Positions 6,969 through 11,679 of a stretch of DNA of 11,679 nucleotides are shown one piece after another (position 1 is the first letter of the stretch; each line of letters opens with the position of its first letter). The translations under genes and the position numbers were made by a program. Source of the DNA: Synergistaceae bacterium. Its GTDB lineage: Bacteria; Synergistota; Synergistia; Synergistales; Aminobacteriaceae. Below the pieces are notes generated by a model that searched no databases, had not been told where the DNA came from, and saw nothing but the letters and a program-made list of their open reading frames with translations. The stretch is from contig JALHFZ010000060.1 of the NCBI GenBank assembly GCA_022837505.1, positions 1 to 11,679 of the forward strand, given 5' to 3'.

Positions 6969-6999
6969 CAAGGGGCAGCCTTCAGCGGACTGCCCCTTG
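6969..6999 (-). promoter_or_regulatory. GC-rich hairpin between dctP and dctQ
   Basis: CAAGGGGCAG (6999-6990 on the minus strand) pairs perfectly over 10 bp with CTGCCCCTTG (6978-6969) around an 11-base loop. It starts 9 nt after the dctP stop. There is no U tract after it, so it is unlikely to be a full intrinsic terminator. A stable hairpin here most likely protects the 3' end of a dctP transcript or lowers read-through, so that binding protein is made in excess over the membrane subunits. The stem is seen; the role is inferred. Confidence 0.65.
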
Positions 7000-7008
7000 T
7001 GCTGCTTC

Positions 7009-8106
7009 TTATTTTGTCTTTGCAGCTGCGACCTTTACCCGGTTTGCCTCAAGTTCCGCAAGAATTTTCTCGGTCATATTCTGGCCGGGGTAATGTTTCT
7101 CGAGCCAGGGAGTGCACAGTTCTTCCCAGATGCTCAGGGCATTGGCTTTTTCGCGGAACATCGCCCGCTCGGCATCGGTGGGGTAGTAGATCTCGAAGCC
7201 ATCCTGCTTCTTCAGGAAGTCCTGGAATTCGGAGGCCATGCGCTCCTGAATTCCATACTGATGAATTTCCGCCTCATCAGCCGCTTTCTGAACGGCGGCC
7301 TTCAGATCGTCGGGCAGAGCTTCCCAGACTTCCCTGTTGACGACAACCTGGTTTGCGTCCCACATCCAGTCGAGGGAGGTGTAGAACTTCATCACTTCGT
7401 AATGACGCTCTTCCACGAGGGAGGGCCACATGGACCAGCAGCCGTCAACAACTCCCTTGGAGAGGGCGTTGTACAGATCTCCCCAGGGCACGGTCTCGAC
7501 GGTCATGCCGGTGCCGGAGGCCATATTCTGAAGTCCCCGGACGCTGCCGAGAGAAGAGGATACCCGCATTTTGAGATTTTTGAAATCCTCAGGGGTTTTG
7601 ATCGGCCGGACGTTGTTGCCGACGCCGTAGGATCCCTGGGAAACGGTGAAGAGGATATGCATCCCCACTTCCTTCATCGCTTCCTCCATGGGGACGTACA
7701 GAGCACCGTTGGGACGGGCAAAGGCAAGCTTACACTCTTCCCAGGTTTCCACTGTCCAGGGCATCCAGTTGAACATTCCGCCGGGAACGAGGTTGACGTA
7801 GGGAGCTACGCCGCAGAGTTCGACGTCACCGACCTGTACAGCATGGAAGATCTCATCCAGGGTGCCGAGCTGATTATCCGGAAAAAACTCGACCTGTATG
7901 CGGCCGTCGCTGTATTTGCCGATAAGTTCGCAGAACAGCTTGTACGACTCGCCCTGGGAAGCCCGGACTGAGGTCTGTCCGAATTTCCATTTGTATTCCG
8001 CTTCTTTTGCTGAGACAGCAGTGGTCAGGCTCATCAGAAACACCATCAAGACCATGACAAACAAACACTTTCCGATGAATCCGGTCCTGAAACTACGATG
8101 CAACAT
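7009..8106 (-). CDS. dctP: TRAP transporter periplasmic solute-binding protein DctP
   Basis: This 365-residue protein is the secreted solute-binding subunit of the TRAP importer. A Sec signal peptide covers about residues 1-33: basic start, long hydrophobic core, likely cleavage after AVSA. Family features include the opening strand with KFGQTS, the FFPDNQLGTLDEIFHAVQVGDV helix region, R181 in LKMRVSSS (position of the carboxylate-binding Arg in this family) and PWGDLYNALSKGVVDG (207-222). The retained Arg predicts a carboxylate ligand. The start is firm: AAGGAGG lies 7 nt before the ATG, the strongest RBS in the window, fitting high expression of a binding protein. It lies 90 nt after the PLP-enzyme gene. 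Which carboxylate it binds is not readable; an N-acyl amino acid is suggested by the downstream hydrolases. Confidence 0.95.
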   Translation of the reverse strand: MLHRSFRTGFIGKCLFVMVLMVFLMSLTTAVSAKEAEYKWKFGQTSVRASQGESYKLFCELIGKYSDGRIQVEFFPDNQLGTLDEIFHAVQVGDVELCGVAPYVNLVPGGMFNWMPWTVETWEECKLAFARPNGALYVPMEEAMKEVGMHILFTVSQGSYGVGNNVRPIKTPEDFKNLKMRVSSSLGSVRGLQNMASGTGMTVETVPWGDLYNALSKGVVDGCWSMWPSLVEERHYEVMKFYTSLDWMWDANQVVVNREVWEALPDDLKAAVQKAADEAEIHQYGIQERMASEFQDFLKKQDGFEIYYPTDAERAMFREKANALSIWEELCTPWLEKHYPGQNMTEKILAELEANRVKVAAAKTK

Positions 8107-8126
8107 TACAACCCCTCCTTTAGATT

Positions 8127-8145
8127 AAACTCCCTCACGGAGTTT
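8127..8145 (-). promoter_or_regulatory. Small hairpin upstream of the dctP RBS
   Basis: AAACTCC (8145-8139, minus strand) and GGAGTTT (8133-8127) form a 7-bp stem with a 5-base loop. It lies in the 90-nt spacer between the PLP-enzyme stop and the dctP RBS. No T tract follows in the minus direction. It may be an mRNA processing or stability element; I see no convincing promoter in this spacer. Confidence 0.35.
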
Positions 8146-8196
8146 TAGAGTTCTTCTTCGAACCACGGATACACTTTTCAAAACATCGTGCTGCTC

Positions 8197-9678
8197 TTAC
8201 TGCAGGCCGGTCAGTTTGTTGAACTCGTCGATTTTCTCGTCGATGGAACCGGCCATGGATTCCACTGAGTTCCAGTACTCCTCAGCGTCGTACCACTGGG
8301 CCATGAGCTCCTCGGAGGTCTTTCCCTGCTGCTCCACCCAGGTGTAGTATTTCAGATTGTGGATCCGTTTTTTATCATAGTAGGAGAGTTCTAGCATATT
8401 GTCCGTCCGAACACCCAATACATGGCGCGCATGGTCAACCGCCGCCTGCATTTCCGTATAGGGGCCCGACTCCTCAGCCATCTCCCTCACCCGGGAGCCG
8501 TACATCTCCATCGAGTCGGTGAAGACCGTGAGGATAACATCCTTCGAGGTGAGCTCGTAGTACTTCGCCATCTTGATGGCCATGATGACATTGGCCGCGC
8601 CGGAGATTCCCATGAGGGGAAGCTGTTCGATGAACTCCTCCTTCAGGCCGAGGGAGCGGAGATAGTCGACCCCCTCAGGCTCGTTGCACAGGCGGATGAA
8701 CTTCATGCTGTCCTCGTCGTCAACGGCGATGACCATGTCCGTGTTCTTCACGTTGTGAATCCAGGGGACGTGCTTGTCGCCGATGCCTTCAAGGCGGTGG
8801 GCGCCGAAGCCGTTTTCCAGAAGGGTCGGGCACTGAAGGGCCTCCCCCACGGCAATGAGGCTCCCCGGATGGACTTTCTTGAGATAGTCCCCCACGGCGG
8901 TTGTTCCGGCGGACCCGGATGTGACGGTCACTCCGAAGTACCGCTCCCCTTCTCTGAGCACTTGCTGCAGAACATCGTCCATGGCGCTCCCCGTAACTTC
9001 GTAGTGCCAGAGGTGGTTCCCCAGCTCGTCGAACTGGTTGAAGATGACGATGTCATCCCGGGTGTTGCGGAGCTCCCAGACCTTGTCATAAATCTCCTTG
9101 ACATTGCTCTCCGTACCCGGAGTCGCAATGATCTCACCCGCCACGGTCTCGAGCCACTCGAACCGCTCGCGGCTCATCCCCTCAGGAAGTATGGCGATGG
9201 AGTCGCACCCGAGGAGCTGGGAGTTGTAGGCTCCGCCCCGGCAGTAGTTCCCCGTGGAGGGCCATACGGCCTTCTTATGAATGGGGTCAAACTGGCCGGT
9301 AATAAGCCGCGGAACGAGGCAGCCGAAGCTCGCTCCCACTTTATGGGCTCCCGTGGGAAACCATTTGCCCACGAGGGCCACGATCCGGGCATCCACCCCC
9401 GTAAGGGCGGAGGGAAGTTCAACATAGTTTGCCCTGCCGAAGAGGCCGCCGGATTTTACGGGCTCATTCTTCCAGGTGATCCGGAAGAGGTTCACCGGAT
9501 CCAAATCCCACAGTCCGGTGGTCTTGAGCTTTTCCTTTACCGCTGCGGGAGTGTGCTGCACCGGATCTTTCATCTGGCGGAAGGTGGGGATGACGACATT
9601 CTGCTTCTTCGCAAGCTCCACAGCGTGCTTCAGACCTTCGGGATTGACTGTGAGATCGATTCCATATTTCATAGCCAT
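8197..9678 (-). CDS. Fold-type II PLP-dependent enzyme of unassigned function
   Basis: This protein of 493 residues belongs to the tryptophan-synthase-beta/cysteine-synthase superfamily of PLP enzymes. Signature sites, numbered from the start used here, are the Schiff-base lysine K113 in PTGAHKVGAS, the substrate-binding asparagine loop STGNY (141-145) and the phosphate-binding loop SGSAGTTAVG (254-263). The lysine context resembles TrpB (GAHK) more than threonine dehydratase. At about 490 residues it is longer than cysteine synthases, with an extra N-terminal region and a C-terminal tail. I do not recognise its substrate: it does not look like DpaL, OrtB or threonine dehydratase. It follows glyA closely and precedes the TRAP genes, so a beta-elimination or replacement on a serine- or threonine-related amino acid is plausible. 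An ATG at 9687 would add three residues but has only 1 nt between it and the RBS. Confidence 0.88.
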   Translation of the reverse strand: MAMKYGIDLTVNPEGLKHAVELAKKQNVVIPTFRQMKDPVQHTPAAVKEKLKTTGLWDLDPVNLFRITWKNEPVKSGGLFGRANYVELPSALTGVDARIVALVGKWFPTGAHKVGASFGCLVPRLITGQFDPIHKKAVWPSTGNYCRGGAYNSQLLGCDSIAILPEGMSRERFEWLETVAGEIIATPGTESNVKEIYDKVWELRNTRDDIVIFNQFDELGNHLWHYEVTGSAMDDVLQQVLREGERYFGVTVTSGSAGTTAVGDYLKKVHPGSLIAVGEALQCPTLLENGFGAHRLEGIGDKHVPWIHNVKNTDMVIAVDDEDSMKFIRLCNEPEGVDYLRSLGLKEEFIEQLPLMGISGAANVIMAIKMAKYYELTSKDVILTVFTDSMEMYGSRVREMAEESGPYTEMQAAVDHARHVLGVRTDNMLELSYYDKKRIHNLKYYTWVEQQGKTSEELMAQWYDAEEYWNSVESMAGSIDEKIDEFNKLTGLQ

Positions 9679-9688
9679 AGTGGACATT

Positions 9689-9694
9689 CTCCTT
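9689..9694 (-). promoter_or_regulatory. RBS that sets the PLP-enzyme start
   Basis: AAGGAG on the minus strand lies 1 nt before the first ATG (9687), 10 nt before the second (9678) and 16 nt before the third (9672). Only the second spacing is near normal, so 9678 is chosen. Confidence 0.6.
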
Positions 9695-9699
9695 TATAT

Positions 9700-10959
9700 T
9701 TATTCCATCCCCGGATACAGAGGGTGATTGGCGCAGGCTTCGAGCACCTCGGCCCGGATTGACGCAAGGCTTCTTTCGTTCTCCACATCCCGAAGGACCA
9801 TGTCGATCCAGCGGGCCATGAGCTTCATGTCCTTCTCCTTGAAGCCTCTGGTCGTCACGGCGGGAGTGCCCAGGCGGATTCCGCTCGTGATGAAGGGGCT
9901 CTGGGTATCAAAGGGGACGGTGTTCTTGTTCACGGTGATCCCCGCCTTGTCGAGGGCGGCCTCGGCGGCCTTTCCCGTCACACCCTTGCCTGAGAGATTC
10001 ATCAGGATGAGATGGTTGTCCGTTCCGCCGGAGACGAGGTGGTAGTCCAGGGAGAGAAGCTCCTCCGCAAGGGCTTTCGCGTTGACCACAACCTGCTTCG
10101 AGTACTCCCTGAAGGAGGGCTGAAGGGCTTCCTCAAAGGCCACCGCCTTGGCGGCGATCATGTGCATGAGGGGGCCTCCCTGCATTCCCGGGAAGATGCT
10201 CTTGTCCACCGCCTTGGCGTATTCCTCCGTGGACATGATCATGCCCCCCCGGGGGCCCCGGAGGGTCTTATGGGTCGTGGTGGTGAGGAAATGGCAGTGG
10301 GGCACGGGGTCGATATGCACCCCCGCGGCGATGAGGCCGGCGATATGGGCGATATCGAAGAATAGGAGGGCTCCCACCTTGTCGGCGATGGCCCGGAACT
10401 TCTCCGCATCGATCTCCCTGGGGTAGGCTGAGCCTCCGCAGACGATCATCTTCGGCTTGTGTTCCATGGCCAGGCGTTCGACCTCGGCGAAGTCGATCTG
10501 CTCCGTCTCCCTGCTGACTCCGTAGGGGACGATGTTATAGAGCTGGCCTGAGAAGTTCACCGGAGATCCGTGGGTCAGGTGTCCTCCGTGGGAGAGGTTC
10601 ATGGCGAGGATCGTGTCCCCCGGCTTCAGCACAGAGAAGTAGACGGCCATGTTCGCCTGGGAGCCGGAATGGGGCTGCACGTTGGCATGATCGCAGCCGA
10701 AGAGCTTCTTCGCCCTCTCCCGGGCGAGATTCTCCGCCTTGTCCACCACGTGGCATCCGCCGTAGTAGCGGGCCCCGGGGTATCCCTCGGCGTACTTGTT
10801 GGTGAGCACCGACCCCATGGCCGAGAGGACGGCCCGGGAGACGAAGTTCTCCGAGGCGATGAGCTCGATTCCCTTTCTCTGGCGGTCAAGCTCCTCAGTG
10901 ATGATGTCGAATATTTCCGGGTCGGTCTGCTGAAGAAATTCCTGTCCTTTTTCTAGCAT
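9700..10959 (-). CDS. glyA: Serine hydroxymethyltransferase
   Basis: GlyA interconverts serine plus tetrahydrofolate with glycine plus methylene-tetrahydrofolate, a PLP reaction in the cytoplasm. Many members also cleave threonine or allo-threonine slowly. The 419 residues match bacterial GlyA in length and motifs: GIELIASENFVS near residue 30, TNKYAEGYPG (53-62) followed by RYYGG, HSGSQAN (97-103), FDIAHIAGL (201-209) and TTTTHKTLRGPRGG (226-239) with the PLP lysine K231. One small deviation is Ala63 where GKRYYGG is usual (GARYYGG). The ATG at 10959 lies inside the end of thrC, with AGGAG 9 nt upstream, so the two are probably translationally coupled. In this neighbourhood it likely links serine or glycine from amino-acid breakdown to the one-carbon pool, but it may equally be the cell's general GlyA. 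Confidence 0.97.
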   Translation of the reverse strand: MLEKGQEFLQQTDPEIFDIITEELDRQRKGIELIASENFVSRAVLSAMGSVLTNKYAEGYPGARYYGGCHVVDKAENLARERAKKLFGCDHANVQPHSGSQANMAVYFSVLKPGDTILAMNLSHGGHLTHGSPVNFSGQLYNIVPYGVSRETEQIDFAEVERLAMEHKPKMIVCGGSAYPREIDAEKFRAIADKVGALLFFDIAHIAGLIAAGVHIDPVPHCHFLTTTTHKTLRGPRGGMIMSTEEYAKAVDKSIFPGMQGGPLMHMIAAKAVAFEEALQPSFREYSKQVVVNAKALAEELLSLDYHLVSGGTDNHLILMNLSGKGVTGKAAEAALDKAGITVNKNTVPFDTQSPFITSGIRLGTPAVTTRGFKEKDMKLMARWIDMVLRDVENERSLASIRAEVLEACANHPLYPGME

Positions 10960-11679
10960 GGAAATCCGCTCCTCTCAAGATTTTTCGAAAACTCCTCCAG
11001 GGACGGCCCCACGATCATCGGGGCTCCCACAGCCTTTCGCGCGCTCTCTATATCCTTAAGCCCGTTGCCTGTCACCACAACGGCGATCCGCTCCTTTCGT
11101 CCCAGCAGCCCCTCCCGGGCCATCTTCCGGAAACCGGCGAAAGCGGCGGCGCCGGCAGGTTCACCGAAGACCCCCGATTTCCGTGCCAGCTCGGGGATGG
11201 CCGAGAGAATTTCTCTGTCCGTTACCGCCACCATGCTCCCCTCCGACGTGCGGACCGCCCGGAGGGCCTTGGCCCAGTTTCGGGGAGACCCCACGGAGAT
11301 GCTGTCGGCCACCGTTTCGGCCGGACCGAAGGTCACCCGGTCCGCCCCTCTTTCAACGGCGTCGCAGATCGGCCGGGCCCCCTCCGCCTGAACTCCGGTG
11401 ATCTTGGGGATACGGCGGATGAGCCCCATCTGCAGAAGATCGCTGAACCCCTTGTAGAGGCCGCTGATGCAGCATCCGTCCCCTACGGAGATGAATACCC
11501 TGTCGGGAGGGTTCCACCCGGACTGCTCGGCGATCTCGAGGGCGCAGGTTTTCTTCCCCTCGACGAGATAGGGGTTGATGGCGCAGTTCCTGTTGTACCA
11601 GCCGTATTTTCCGATGGCCGCCGTGGCGAGGCTGAAGGCGTCGGCGTAGTCGCCCTTCACCAGCACCACCGTCGCCCCG
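10953..11679 (-). CDS. thrC: Threonine synthase-like PLP enzyme, C-terminal part (5' end outside window)
   Basis: Only the last 242 codons are inside the window; the frame remains open to the right edge (GATVVLVKGDYADA reads through it). The GTG at 11669 is internal and not a real start. Threonine synthase turns O-phosphohomoserine into threonine using PLP. Visible features are the threonine-synthase-like YNRNCAINPYLVEGKKT, the phosphate loop SVGDGCCISG and the tail GVFGEPAGAAAFAG followed by VVVTGNGLKD, as in fold-type II enzymes. The Schiff-base lysine lies outside the window. The 3' end overlaps glyA by 7 nt. Without the N-terminus a threonine/serine dehydratase-like or catabolic relative cannot be excluded, and genes annotated thrC beside amino-acid catabolic genes sometimes have other roles. 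Confidence 0.85.
   Translation of the reverse strand, partial: GATVVLVKGDYADAFSLATAAIGKYGWYNRNCAINPYLVEGKKTCALEIAEQSGWNPPDRVFISVGDGCCISGLYKGFSDLLQMGLIRRIPKITGVQAEGARPICDAVERGADRVTFGPAETVADSISVGSPRNWAKALRAVRTSEGSMVAVTDREILSAIPELARKSGVFGEPAGAAAFAGFRKMAREGLLGRKERIAVVVTGNGLKDIESARKAVGAPMIVGPSLEEFSKNLERSGFPC

Noticed and set aside
6969..6999. Hairpin as an intrinsic terminator
   Set aside because: No run of T follows on either strand, and dctQM follow in the same direction.
6997..7971. 324-codon plus-strand open frame
   Set aside because: It is antisense to dctP, which has a signal peptide, family motifs and a strong RBS.
8422..9762. 446-codon plus-strand open frame
   Set aside because: It is antisense to the PLP enzyme, whose catalytic motifs are clear; its His/Asp/Val/Gly-rich product is typical of an antisense reading of a GC-biased gene.
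1..11679. Mobile element, CRISPR array, tRNA or rRNA
   Set aside because: No transposase-like protein, terminal repeats, spaced direct repeats or RNA-gene sequence was seen on either strand.

Overview
The window carries ten protein genes, all on the minus strand, in a tightly packed accessory-metabolism region of roughly mid-50s % GC. The mix suggests an anaerobic amino-acid-fermenting bacterium: tripartite TRAP and BMP-type solute uptake, D-aminoacylase-like and hydantoinase-like amidohydrolases, an M20 hydrolase, and serine/glycine/threonine enzymes of PLP type. This combination is typical of Synergistota and some Clostridia. That assignment is inference from gene content and could not be tested by a search.

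Reading in the direction of transcription (high to low coordinates), block 1 is thrC (5' part outside the window), then glyA, which overlaps thrC by 7 nt, then an unrecognised fold-type II PLP enzyme 12-21 nt downstream. Block 2 follows a 90-nt spacer: dctP, a strong intergenic hairpin, then dctQ and dctM (1-nt spacing), forming a complete TRAP transporter. Block 3 is a D-aminoacylase-family amidohydrolase (37-nt gap) and an M20 metallohydrolase (63-nt gap). All of this could be one transcript or a few overlapping ones.

A 234-bp AT-rich region (1926-2159) is the only sizeable gap. It holds a TATAAT-type minus-strand promoter, an inverted repeat over that promoter, and a leader with a 12-bp stem-loop followed by a T tract. 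It appears to start a separate unit, block 4: a BMP-family lipoprotein and a GTG-initiated dihydropyrimidinase/hydantoinase-family gene that runs off the left end.

The inferred theme is uptake of an acylated, carbamoylated or cyclic (hydantoin- or dihydropyrimidine-like) amino-acid derivative, its hydrolysis by three different metallo-amidohydrolases, and processing of the freed amino acid by PLP enzymes linked to serine, glycine and threonine. The substrate cannot be fixed from sequence. The points most worth following are the metal-ligand change in the D-aminoacylase homologue, the unassigned PLP enzyme, the regulatory leader of bmp, and a compact RNA fold that hides the Shine-Dalgarno and GTG start of the hydantoinase gene.
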